From Limnohabitans sp. MMS-10A-192 (GTDB lineage Bacteria; Pseudomonadota; Gammaproteobacteria; Burkholderiales; Burkholderiaceae_C), in the NCBI RefSeq assembly GCF_003063335.1, contig NZ_NERX01000009.1:1-64000 (forward strand): a stretch of DNA of 64,000 bases, given 5' to 3'. Of the stretch, positions 38,459 through 45,876 are shown in pieces. The notes under the pieces were generated by a model. That model did no database searches and had not been told where the DNA came from. It saw only the letters and a list, made by a program, of their open reading frames with translations. The translations under genes were made by a program, and so were the position numbers. Position 1 is the first letter of the stretch. Every line of letters begins with the position of its first letter.

Positions 38459-40147
38459 TTATTGCGGCAAGGCGGTGTTCAGGGCCGCTTGCAGGCGGGT
38501 GGCGTCCAGTGTGATCCAACGTGCACAAACGTGTTGGTCGGGGCGCAGCAAATACGCGCTGCCGTTGGCGGGCACACCGTACCGCTGGCGCAGGTGACCA
38601 TCTGCGTCGGGCAGCTGCTTGTCTGCGCCGGCCACAGGCTGGTCCGTGCCGACCGCGATCACGTTCAAAGGCATGCCTTTTGCACGCGCTGCGCGGATCA
38701 CTTGTTGCAGCGGCTCAGGCAAAGCGGTGTCGGTGAAGTACAGCAGGTCAAAACCACCGCCCAGGTGGTCGAGCAAAAAGTCGTTCGCACCCAAGCGCAC
38801 GTTTTGCGGTGGCGCGCCGTGCGCCGGGCCGCTCTTGAACAAGCCGTTGTCGTCGCCCATGCTGTTGAGCATGGAGTGCGTGTACTCGTGCGGACGCGAG
38901 GTGCGCCAGTGGTACAGCGGGCGCACAAATTCCTGTGTGAGCGAGAGCGACAAGACCGCATCGCGCAGCAAGCGGAAGCCGGGGCTGGGCGGCGCCATGA
39001 ATCGGGTGCTCTTGCCCGCTTCGGTGATGATCTCGCGTGCAGCGCCCACGCGTTCGGTGCTGTGGTTGGTGAGCAGCTTGTGGCTTGCCAGGCCCTTGAC
39101 CACAAAAGCCAGATGCCAGCCCAGCGACTGCGCATCTTGAAACGCGGTGTTGGCCCCGCGCACGCCAAAGATGGGCAGCAGGTGCGCCGCGTCGCCGGTG
39201 AAGATCACGCTGCCGTGCACAAAGTCGGGCAGCGTGAGCGTGCGGGCCGAGTAGACCGAAGACCAGTCCATCTCCCACTTCAGACCCGCGTGGCCAATCA
39301 TGGCCAGCTGCGCGTCGATGCGGGTCTTGAGCGACTCGGGGCGAAGCGCCTCTTCGGGCGTTTCGCCCGGAGGCAACTGGTAGTCCACGCGCCAGATGCC
39401 ATGGGGCTCGCGGTGCATCAAGATGGTGTTGCCGGGGTTCCACTCGGGGTCAAAATAAGCCAGTCTCTCGGTTGGAAAGGGTAAGTCGATCTTGATGTCA
39501 GCGATCACGAAAAAGCCTTCGTAAGACGCGCCTTCCATTTGCAGGTTCATGGCGGATCGGATGCCCGAGCGGCCCCCGTCGGCGGCGACCACCCAGTTAC
39601 TTTCAAGCGCATACGGGCCTTCTGGCGTATCCACTTCGAGCACCGCGTAGCCGTCCTTCTGATCAACTTGGTTGACCTTGTTGCCCCAGCGGAAATCGAT
39701 CAACGGGTTGGCTTTGCAGGCGTCGTGCAGGTACTCCTCCATGAATTGCTGCTGCACGTTGATGATCGGGAAGAAGCGGTCGTCCGGGTCGTGCGGCGCT
39801 TCCATGCGGAAGACACGCTGGCCCCGGTAAAACGAGTTGCCAAATCGCCAGGGCAGGCCGCCTGCCGTCATGCGGTCGGCCACGCCCACTTGTTGCAGGA
39901 TTTCCATCGAGCGGCGTGTGAAGCAAATCGCCCGGCTGCCTTGCGAGAGCTGCAACTCGGCCGACAGCACCACACTGGGCACGCCGTGGCGGGCCAGCTC
40001 CAGCGCCGTGACCATGCCCGCAGGGCCAGAGCCCACGATCACGACTTTCTTTCGGTCTTGCGCAGGGTGTGCCGAGGCCAGCCAAGGCTTGAACACTTCG
40101 TATTGGTAATAAATCGATGGCCGTGCTTCGGTGGTGGGGGTGTGCAT
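38459..40147 (-). CDS. FAD-dependent aromatic hydroxylase (MhpA/PheA-like)
   Basis: A 562-residue group A flavoprotein monooxygenase, which uses NAD(P)H and O2 to hydroxylate a phenolic ring. The FAD-binding GSGPAGMVTALELARHG, the WVVAADGGRSGIR (DG motif) and FTGDAAHLLPIFGVRGAN (GD motif) are all present, with a C-terminal thioredoxin-like domain. The ATG at 40147 is chosen over TTG at 40162. It ends beside DUF2783 and follows a MarR gene by 20 bp, so it is probably induced by an aromatic acid. 3-(3-hydroxyphenyl)propionate-type substrates are possible, but this is family-level only. Confidence 0.88.
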   Translation of the reverse strand: MHTPTTEARPSIYYQYEVFKPWLASAHPAQDRKKVVIVGSGPAGMVTALELARHGVPSVVLSAELQLSQGSRAICFTRRSMEILQQVGVADRMTAGGLPWRFGNSFYRGQRVFRMEAPHDPDDRFFPIINVQQQFMEEYLHDACKANPLIDFRWGNKVNQVDQKDGYAVLEVDTPEGPYALESNWVVAADGGRSGIRSAMNLQMEGASYEGFFVIADIKIDLPFPTERLAYFDPEWNPGNTILMHREPHGIWRVDYQLPPGETPEEALRPESLKTRIDAQLAMIGHAGLKWEMDWSSVYSARTLTLPDFVHGSVIFTGDAAHLLPIFGVRGANTAFQDAQSLGWHLAFVVKGLASHKLLTNHSTERVGAAREIITEAGKSTRFMAPPSPGFRLLRDAVLSLSLTQEFVRPLYHWRTSRPHEYTHSMLNSMGDDNGLFKSGPAHGAPPQNVRLGANDFLLDHLGGGFDLLYFTDTALPEPLQQVIRAARAKGMPLNVIAVGTDQPVAGADKQLPDADGHLRQRYGVPANGSAYLLRPDQHVCARWITLDATRLQAALNTALPQ

Positions 40148-40167
40148 GGGTGTGTCGTCCAAGTGTG

Positions 40168-40602
40168 TCAGCGGTGGCGTGCGTGCGAGATCAGTCGGTC
40201 GAACATGGCGCTCAAAGTCGCTTGTTCTTTTTCCGTCAGGCAGCCAAAGATGTCTTCGTTGCGTTGGTGAATCATGGCCATGGCGCGTCGGAAAACCTTG
40301 CGCCCGGCAGGCGTCAGGGTCAGCACCACGCCACGGCCATCGTCGGGCCGGTCTTCCTTGCGCACCAGACCTTGGTCCACCAGCGCCTGCGCAGCCCGGC
40401 TGGCCTGGCCTTTGTTCAGGTTGGCTTTCTCAGCCAGCTCCTTGACCGACAAAGGCTCGAACGTGCCGATCGTGGTCAGGCAGCGTCCATCGCTCATCGA
40501 CAGGCCCGTGTGCTCCGGATAGACCGATTGGCTGTCCGCATCGGTCAGCTTGTGCAATTGGTGCAGACGGTAGGTCAGCGTCCGGTCAAGTGGGGTAGAC
40601 AT
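40168..40602 (-). CDS. MarR-family transcriptional regulator
   Basis: A 144-residue winged-helix repressor. The recognition region is LSVKELAEKANLNKGQASRAAQALVDQGLV followed by the wing RKEDRPDDGRGVVLTLTPAG. It is the first gene of a unit with the flavin monooxygenase and DUF2783, so it very probably represses that unit and itself, and lifts on binding an aromatic ligand. The ATG at 40602 follows two palindromes that fit as its operators. Confidence 0.9.
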   Translation of the reverse strand: MSTPLDRTLTYRLHQLHKLTDADSQSVYPEHTGLSMSDGRCLTTIGTFEPLSVKELAEKANLNKGQASRAAQALVDQGLVRKEDRPDDGRGVVLTLTPAGRKVFRRAMAMIHQRNEDIFGCLTEKEQATLSAMFDRLISHARHR

Positions 40603-40644
40603 GCGTGGCTTCCGTATGAAATTTGACGCTATATTAAACGCATA

Positions 40645-40662
40645 TGGTTGCGCGCGCAACCA
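40645..40662. promoter_or_regulatory. MarR operator, promoter-proximal copy
   Basis: A perfect 18-bp palindrome, TGGTTGCGC then GCGCAACCA, of the form TGGTTG-N6-CAACCA. It lies 43 bp before the MarR start and close to an AT-rich stretch (TTTAATATAG on the minus strand) that may hold the -10 box. Fits autorepression. Confidence 0.7.
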
Positions 40663-40674
40663 ATTTAAGCCACG

Positions 40675-40694
40675 ATGGTTGTGTGTGCAACCAT
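40675..40694. promoter_or_regulatory. MarR operator, promoter-distal copy
   Basis: ATGGTTG and CAACCAT flank a 6-base spacer TGTGTG, the same TGGTTG-N6-CAACCA plan as the other copy. The two centres are 31 bp apart, about three helical turns, so two dimers would sit on the same DNA face. Confidence 0.68.
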
Positions 40695-40701
40695 GCGGAC
40701 G

Positions 40702-40730
40702 AAAAAAACGCCTGAGGATCACTCAGGCGT
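40702..40730 (-). terminator. Terminator of the GlcD-like gene
   Basis: Read on the minus strand, ACGCCTGAG and CTCAGGCGT form a 9-bp stem with a 5-base loop, followed by seven T. It follows the stop of the FAD oxidase gene (40749) and insulates the MarR promoter. Confidence 0.85.
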
Positions 40731-40748
40731 CGCTTATGGGTTTAAGGT

Positions 40749-42257
40749 TTAAAACCGTTCCAGCTCCGGGTGCTTGATCGCCCCGGCCCGCACCAGCATC
40801 TTGCCGTACTCGGCGCAGCGGTTGAGGGTTGGAATGACCTTGCCGGGGTTGAGCAGGCCTTGCGGGTCGAAGGCGCGTTTGACGGCGAACATCTGTTCGT
40901 TTTCTTCCGCGCTGAACTGCACACACATGCTGTTCACTTTCTCGATGCCCACGCCGTGTTCGCCCGTCACCGTGCCGCCCATGGCCACGCTGGTTTCCAG
41001 AATGTCAGCGCCAAACAGCTCGCAGCGGCGCAATTGGTCGGCGTCGTTTGCATCGAACAAGATCAGCGGGTGCAGGTTACCGTCGCCCGCGTGGAACACG
41101 TTCAGGCAGCGCAGCGCGTATTTTTCTTCCATCTCGGAAATGGCTTGCAGGATGTCGGCCAAGCGCTTGCGCGGGATGGTGGAGTCCATGCACATGTAGT
41201 CGGGGCTGATGCGACCCGATGCCGGGAAGGCGTTTTTGCGGCCACTCCAGAATTTCATGCGCTGGGCTTCGTCGCGGCTCACGGTGATGGCGGTCGCGCC
41301 GCAGCCGCGCAGCACTTCGCTCATGCGGCCGATTTCTTCTTCCACTTCTTCGGGCGTGCCGTCGCTCTCGCACAGCAAAATGGCCGCCGCGCTCAGGTCA
41401 TAGCCTGCGTGCACAAAGTCTTCGACCGCGATGGTCATGGGGCCGTCCATCATCTCCAGCCCTGCCGGGATGATGCCGGCTGCGATGACAGCGGCCACGG
41501 CGTCACCTGCTTTGCGCACATCGTCAAAGCTGGCCATGATGCAGCGCGCCAACTGCGGCTTGGGCACGAGTTTGACGGTGACTTCGGTGGTCACGGCCAG
41601 CATGCCTTCGCTGCCCACCAGCACGGCCAGCAGGTCGTAGCCAGCCGTGTCGAGCGCATCGCTGCCAAATTCAATCGGGTCGCCTTCGATGGTGAAGCCC
41701 TTGACTTTGAGCACGTTGTGTACCGTGAGGCCATATTTGAGACAGTGCACGCCGCCCGAGTTTTCGGCCACGTTGCCGCCGATCGTGCAGGCGATTTGGC
41801 TCGACGGGTCGGGCGCGTAATACAAGCCATAGGGCGCAGCCGCTTCGCTGATGGCCAGGTTGCGCACGCCGCACTGCACCACCGCTGTGCGGCTCACGGG
41901 GTCAACGGTTTTGATTTGGTTGAAGCGCGCCATCGAGAGCGTCACGCCCAGGCGGTGCGGCATGGCCCCGCCCGACAGGCCCGTGCCCGCACCGCGTGCC
42001 ACCACCGGCACTTGCAGGGCGTGGCAGGCTTTGAGCACGGCTTGCACCTGCGCCTCGGTCTCGGGCAAGGCCACCACCAAAGGCCGCTCGCGGTAGGCGG
42101 TCAGCCCGTCGCATTCATACGGTGTGGTGTCTTCAGGGGTGTAGAGGATGGCGTCCGCTGGCAACACGCGGCCCAGAGCCTGCACCACGGTGCGTTGGCG
42201 CTCGGCGCGTTCAGCGGCAGTCAGTTGCTGTGTTTCGGCAGGGGTGTGGGCGCTCAT
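40749..42257 (-). CDS. FAD-linked oxidase, GlcD-like (glycolate/D-lactate dehydrogenase)
   Basis: A 502-residue flavoprotein of the VAO/PCMH family that oxidises a 2-hydroxy acid. The FAD-binding region has ARGAGTGLSGGAMP and QIACTIGGNVAENSGGVH; the C-terminal cap has NVFHAGDGNLHPLI and TGEHGVGIEK. GlcD works with GlcE and GlcF in glycolate oxidase, but neither is adjacent, so D-lactate or another hydroxy acid is equally possible. The ATG at 42257 starts the conserved part; the long in-frame upstream extension enters a repeat element and is unlikely to be translated. It has its own terminator. Confidence 0.88.
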   Translation of the reverse strand: MSAHTPAETQQLTAAERAERQRTVVQALGRVLPADAILYTPEDTTPYECDGLTAYRERPLVVALPETEAQVQAVLKACHALQVPVVARGAGTGLSGGAMPHRLGVTLSMARFNQIKTVDPVSRTAVVQCGVRNLAISEAAAPYGLYYAPDPSSQIACTIGGNVAENSGGVHCLKYGLTVHNVLKVKGFTIEGDPIEFGSDALDTAGYDLLAVLVGSEGMLAVTTEVTVKLVPKPQLARCIMASFDDVRKAGDAVAAVIAAGIIPAGLEMMDGPMTIAVEDFVHAGYDLSAAAILLCESDGTPEEVEEEIGRMSEVLRGCGATAITVSRDEAQRMKFWSGRKNAFPASGRISPDYMCMDSTIPRKRLADILQAISEMEEKYALRCLNVFHAGDGNLHPLILFDANDADQLRRCELFGADILETSVAMGGTVTGEHGVGIEKVNSMCVQFSAEENEQMFAVKRAFDPQGLLNPGKVIPTLNRCAEYGKMLVRAGAIKHPELERF

Positions 42258-42400
42258 GGCATGCAAGACCTTGAAAGAAGGCCTCCACTGTAAGCCCAAG
42301 CCCGGCGCAGGGGGCTGAAGAATCTTTGAGGGACTTGTGAATTTAGCCCAGGGCGGCAGAGGCAGAGGCAGGAGGCAGGTGGTCGGCGGTAGGTGGTGTT

Positions 42401-42493
42401 TGTCACCCCGGACGAAGATCCGGGGTCCATTCCCCCGCATCCAAGCGCTCTTGAATTCAACAGCCTGGATACCGGGTCAAGCCCGGTATGACA
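42401..42493. repeat. REPIN-like element (two inverted REP palindromes)
   Basis: The outer ends are TGTCA and TGACA. The left half has the stem ACCCCGGA/TCCGGGGT with loop CGAAGA and then TCCATTC; the right half has GCCTGGATACCGGG, loop TCAAG and CCCGGTAT. Reverse-complementing the right half aligns it with the left, so this is a head-to-head REP pair. The type (TGTCATxCCGG...CCGGxATCCA) is scattered through many proteobacterial genomes and is mobilised, where studied, by RAYT-type enzymes. No such enzyme is in the window. Confidence 0.72.
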
Positions 42494-42513
42494 CATTCAC
42501 ATACGACACATCC

Positions 42514-42547
42514 ACGCATGACGCATGACGCATGACGCATGACGCAT
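42514..42547. repeat. 7-bp tandem repeat, ACGCATG x 4.9
   Basis: Four exact copies of ACGCATG and a partial fifth run head to tail. Looser relatives (ACACATC, ACATACG) precede it. It is noncoding and suggests slipped-strand replication, so copy number probably varies between strains. Confidence 0.85.
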
Positions 42548-42569
42548 TCCCGTATGCCGCATCGAGTGG

Positions 42570-42594
42570 GCGGCCACTTCGAGTGGCCGCTTTT
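42570..42594. terminator. Hairpin downstream of the LysR gene
   Basis: GCGGCCACT and AGTGGCCGC form a 9-bp GC-rich stem with a 3-base loop, followed on the plus strand by TTTT. It lies 5-29 bp after the stop of the minus-strand LysR gene, where it lacks a T-run, so it may stop plus-strand transcripts or stabilise the LysR mRNA end. Confidence 0.55.
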
Positions 42595-42598
42595 GCTT

Positions 42599-43474
42599 TC
42601 AGGCCAGCGCGCTTTTGAGCCAGTCGGCGAAGGTGGCGCATTCCCAGCGTTCCATGGTGCCGGTGCGCCAGCACAGGTAGTGGGCGTGGGGGCTGGGCAC
42701 GCTGCGCTCGAACAGGCGCACCAGCTGGCCGCTTTCCAGCCAGGGTGCGCCCAGTTTGGTGCGGATCAGGCCAATGCCCAGGCCTTGGGCGGCGGCATCG
42801 CACATCAGGCCGATGTCGTTGAACGAGGAGCCGTCCACGGGCTCTGGCCAGTCCAGGTCGTGTGCGGCAAACCAGGTGCGCCAAGGCTCCAAGGGGCTGC
42901 GCAGCAGGGGCTGGCCTTGCAGCTCTTCGACACTGCTGAATGGGCCGTTTTCGCGCAGCCAGGCGGGCGAGGCCAGCGGGGTGACATCGTCTTTGGCCAA
43001 GCAAACGTGTTCCACATCCGAGTAGCGGCCGGTGCCAAAGCGCACCGTCAGGTCGGCGTCTTCGGCCACCACGTCCAGCAGGGGAATGCTCACTTGCAGG
43101 GTGATGTCGATCTCGGGGTAGGCGTCCAGAAAGTGCTTCAGGCGCGGCATCAACACCGAACGTGCAAACGTGGGCGTGACCGCCAAGCGCAATTTGCGGC
43201 GCCCGGGCGTGTTGCTGGCGCTGGGAAAGCGCTGCAGCGACACCAGGCCTTCGCGCACATGGGCCAGGTATTCGTTGCCTTCGGTGGTTAATGAAAAATC
43301 GGCTCGGCCAAACAGCTTGGTGCCAATGATCTGTTCCAACTGCTTGACGCGGTGACTCACCGCGCTGGGCGTCACGCACAGTTCTTCGGCCGCCTGCGTC
43401 ACGCTGCGCAAACGAGCCAGTGCCTCAAAGGTCAGCAGGCACTGGATGGGTGGGATGCGGGAGGCAGCGGACAT
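42599..43474 (-). CDS. LysR-type transcriptional regulator (GcvA-like)
   Basis: A 291-residue LysR regulator. The N-terminal winged HTH reads LLTFEALARLRSVTQAAEELCVTPSAVSHRVKQLEQIIGTKLFGR, and the rest is the periplasmic-binding-like effector domain. The RxPP-then-LLTFEA opening is close to the GcvA/AmpR branch. It starts 7 bp after purU on the same strand, which may mean co-transcription rather than the divergent arrangement usual for LysR genes. Effector unknown. Confidence 0.88.
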   Translation of the reverse strand: MSAASRIPPIQCLLTFEALARLRSVTQAAEELCVTPSAVSHRVKQLEQIIGTKLFGRADFSLTTEGNEYLAHVREGLVSLQRFPSASNTPGRRKLRLAVTPTFARSVLMPRLKHFLDAYPEIDITLQVSIPLLDVVAEDADLTVRFGTGRYSDVEHVCLAKDDVTPLASPAWLRENGPFSSVEELQGQPLLRSPLEPWRTWFAAHDLDWPEPVDGSSFNDIGLMCDAAAQGLGIGLIRTKLGAPWLESGQLVRLFERSVPSPHAHYLCWRTGTMERWECATFADWLKSALA

Positions 43475-43481
43475 GCTGGGC

Positions 43482-44330
43482 TTACTTGAAGATCACGGTT
43501 TTGTGGCCGTTGATCAGCACGCGGTGTTCGCTGTGCCATTTCACGGCGCGGGCCAGCACCTGGCTTTCGGTGTCGCGGCCAATCGTGGTCAGGTCTTCCA
43601 CGGTCTTGCTGTGGTCCACGCGGGCCACGTCTTGTTCGATGATCGGGCCTTCGTCCAGGTCGGCCGTCACGTAGTGAGCGGTGGCGCCGATCAGCTTCAC
43701 GCCACGGTCGTGCGCCTGGTAATAGGGCTTGGCGCCTTTGAAGCTGGGCAAGAAGCTGTGGTGGATGTTGATGGCGCGACCGGCCAACTTGCGGCACAGG
43801 TCGTCGGAGAGGATTTGCATGTAGCGGGCCAGCACCACCAGCTCGGCGCCTTCGGCCTGGATGATTTCGTACTGTTTGGCTTCGGCCTGCGCCTTGTTGT
43901 CTTTGGTCACCGGGATGTGGTGAAACGGCACGTTGTAGCTGGCGGCCAGTTGGTAGAACTCGCGGTGGTTGCTCACGATGGCACGGATGTCCAAGGGCAA
44001 CAGGCCACTCTTCCAGCGAAACAGCAGGTCGTTCAGGCAATGACCTTCCTTGCTGACCAAGAGCACGGTGCGCATGGGCTGGGTGGTGGCGTGCAGGTCC
44101 CACTTCATGTCAAAGGTCTGGGCAAAGGCCGACCATTGGGCATTGAGGCTGTCGCCGTCGATTTGGTCACAGGCGAACTGCACCCGCATGAAGAACAGAC
44201 CGGTGTCGTGGTCGTTGTATTGCGCCGCTTCTTCGATGTTGCCGCCGCGCTCCAGCAAGAAACCCGACACGGCATGCACGATGCCGGTGCGGTCAGGGCA
44301 GGAGAGGGTGAGGATGTAAGTCGTGGTCAT
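43482..44330 (-). CDS. purU: Formyltetrahydrofolate deformylase
   Basis: PurU hydrolyses 10-formyl-THF to THF and formate, balancing one-carbon pools and feeding formate to purT. It has 282 residues: an N-terminal ACT domain (about 5-80, DRTGIVHAVSGFLLERGGNI) that senses Met/Gly in enterobacteria, and a formyltransferase domain with the catalytic HHSFLPSFKGAKPY and ADLDEGPIIEQD. The ATG at 44330 is where the ACT domain begins. Divergent from the aminotransferase gene. Confidence 0.95.
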   Translation of the reverse strand: MTTTYILTLSCPDRTGIVHAVSGFLLERGGNIEEAAQYNDHDTGLFFMRVQFACDQIDGDSLNAQWSAFAQTFDMKWDLHATTQPMRTVLLVSKEGHCLNDLLFRWKSGLLPLDIRAIVSNHREFYQLAASYNVPFHHIPVTKDNKAQAEAKQYEIIQAEGAELVVLARYMQILSDDLCRKLAGRAINIHHSFLPSFKGAKPYYQAHDRGVKLIGATAHYVTADLDEGPIIEQDVARVDHSKTVEDLTTIGRDTESQVLARAVKWHSEHRVLINGHKTVIFK

Positions 44331-44499
44331 GGGGCAATGCGGTGTGGTTCTGGGTCCCTCGAGGTGCGGACGCAGCAGGTTCAGGACGGGCTCTATTGTA
44401 AAGAGGGCGGGCCTTGTCGCATTGGGGCCCAGAGGGGGTGTTGGCGCGGCGATCGGGGACTTAAACTGGCGGTCTAGAAAATCCAGAGGAGCTTTTGCT

Positions 44500-45876
44500 G
44501 TGGCCCAGACCGATTTCAACATGGACAACCAGTGGTTGCCCTTCACGCCCAACCGCACTTTCCGCAACGACCCCCGGGTGTTTGTGGGGGCCGAGGGCAT
44601 GCACTTCACCACGCACGATGGCCGCAAGGTGATCGACGGCATCTCCAGCCTGTGGTGCGTGGGCGCAGGCCACAACCGCCGCCCGATCAACGAGGCCATC
44701 AAGAAGCAGCTGGACACACTGGACTACGCCACGGCTTTTCAGGCCAGCAACGACAAGGCCTTCAAGGCCGCCGAGATGATCGCGGCCATGGCGCCCGGCG
44801 ATCTGAACAAGGTGCTGTTTTGCAACTCCGGGTCTGAAGCGGCTGACACCGCCCTGAAAGTGGCGCTGGCCTACCACCGCGCCCGCGGAGAAGGCCACCG
44901 CAACGTGTTCATTGGTCGCGAAAAGGGCTACCACGGCGTCAACTTCGGCGGCATGAGCGTGGGCGGCCTGCCGGCCAACCGCAAGGTGTATGGCGCGCAG
45001 CTGCTGCCGCGTGTGGACCACATGCGTTTCATTCACGACCCGGTGAACCACGCCTACATCCACCACGAGGAACCTGTGTGGGCCGAAGACCCATTGCTCG
45101 AGCTGGAAAACCGCATTTTGGTGCTGCACGACCCGAGCAACGTGGCGGCAGTCATCGTGGAGCCGATCGCGGGCAGCGCGGGCTGGTACATCCCGCCCAA
45201 GGGCTATGTGAAGCGCCTGCGCGAGATTTGCGACAAGCACGGCATCTTGCTGATTTTTGACGAGGTCATCACCGGTTTTGGACGCTTGGGCGTGAACTTT
45301 GGTGCCGACTATTACGGCGTGGTGCCCGACATGCTGAACTTTGCCAAAGCGGTGACCAACGGCGTGATCCCCCTGGGCGGCGTGATCTGCCGCGACTTCA
45401 TCTACGACGCGATGATGAATGCCAACGCGCCCGAGCATGCGATCGAGTTCTTCCACGGCTACACCTATTCGGGCCACCCCGTGGCGTGTGCCGCCGCCAT
45501 TGCCACGCTCGAGTTGATGAAGGAAGAAAACCTGTTTGCGCGTGCAGGCCAGCAGGGCAAGGTGTTGGGCGATGCGATGCATAGCGCGCTCAAGGGGCTG
45601 CCCAACGTGATCGGCATCCGCACGCTGGGCTTGGCTGGGGCGGTGGAGCTGTCCAGCATCGCGGGCTCGCCCGGCAAGCGGGCGTATGACATCTTCATGG
45701 ACTGCTTCCACAAAGGCGTCTGGGTGCGCCCTGCCGGTGAAAACCTGGTGATTTGCCCGCCCTACATTGTGGAAGACGCACACATCGATCAAATCGTGCA
45801 GACCCTGGCCGACAGCATCCGACAGCATCCGCCGGCATGCGTGAGGGCTCCCGCATGGGGGCTTGGGGCCGGGTGA
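44500..45876 (+). CDS. Class III (omega) aminotransferase, beta-alanine:pyruvate type
   Basis: A PLP-dependent aminotransferase of about 458 residues. Hallmarks are SSLWCVGAGHNRRPI, FCNSGSEAADTALKVAL, FDEVITGFGRLG and the PLP lysine in NFAKAVTNGVIPLGG (about residue 283). It resembles omega-amino acid:pyruvate transaminases that act on beta-alanine or taurine-like amines. The GTG at 44500 is chosen for its AGAGGAG ribosome site; the ATG at 44521 is the alternative. A 10-bp tandem duplication (45811-45830) shifts the frame at the very end, replacing a predicted ...IRRHA stop with a 13-residue longer tail that overlaps the next gene. Confidence 0.88.
   Translation: MAQTDFNMDNQWLPFTPNRTFRNDPRVFVGAEGMHFTTHDGRKVIDGISSLWCVGAGHNRRPINEAIKKQLDTLDYATAFQASNDKAFKAAEMIAAMAPGDLNKVLFCNSGSEAADTALKVALAYHRARGEGHRNVFIGREKGYHGVNFGGMSVGGLPANRKVYGAQLLPRVDHMRFIHDPVNHAYIHHEEPVWAEDPLLELENRILVLHDPSNVAAVIVEPIAGSAGWYIPPKGYVKRLREICDKHGILLIFDEVITGFGRLGVNFGADYYGVVPDMLNFAKAVTNGVIPLGGVICRDFIYDAMMNANAPEHAIEFFHGYTYSGHPVACAAAIATLELMKEENLFARAGQQGKVLGDAMHSALKGLPNVIGIRTLGLAGAVELSSIAGSPGKRAYDIFMDCFHKGVWVRPAGENLVICPPYIVEDAHIDQIVQTLADSIRQHPPACVRAPAWGLGAG
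45811..45830. repeat. 10-bp tandem duplication in the aminotransferase 3' end
   Basis: GACAGCATCC occurs twice in a row, inside the coding frame. Ten is not a multiple of three, so the duplication changes the frame: with one copy the gene would read GAC AGC ATC CGC CGG CAT GCG TGA and stop. The present gene runs on to 45876. Confidence 0.85.

Larger units (their letters stand above)
42258..42598. other. Repeat-rich intergenic region
   Basis: A 341-bp gap between the GlcD-like gene and the LysR gene. It holds a REPIN-like pair of inverted palindromes, a short tandem repeat and a hairpin with a T-run, each listed separately. No coding frame is supported. Confidence 0.7.

Noticed and set aside
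40770..42293. 507-codon plus-strand frame opposite the GlcD-like gene
   Set aside because: Antisense to a gene with clear FAD-binding motifs; His/Ala-rich shadow.
42258..42440. N-terminal extension of the GlcD-like protein
   Set aside because: The extra 61 codons read through part of the REPIN-like element and are Pro-rich without homology; the conserved protein begins at the ATG at 42257.
42514..42547. Tandem ACGCATG copies as a CRISPR array
   Set aside because: Units are 7 bp with no spacers, so it is a simple tandem repeat.
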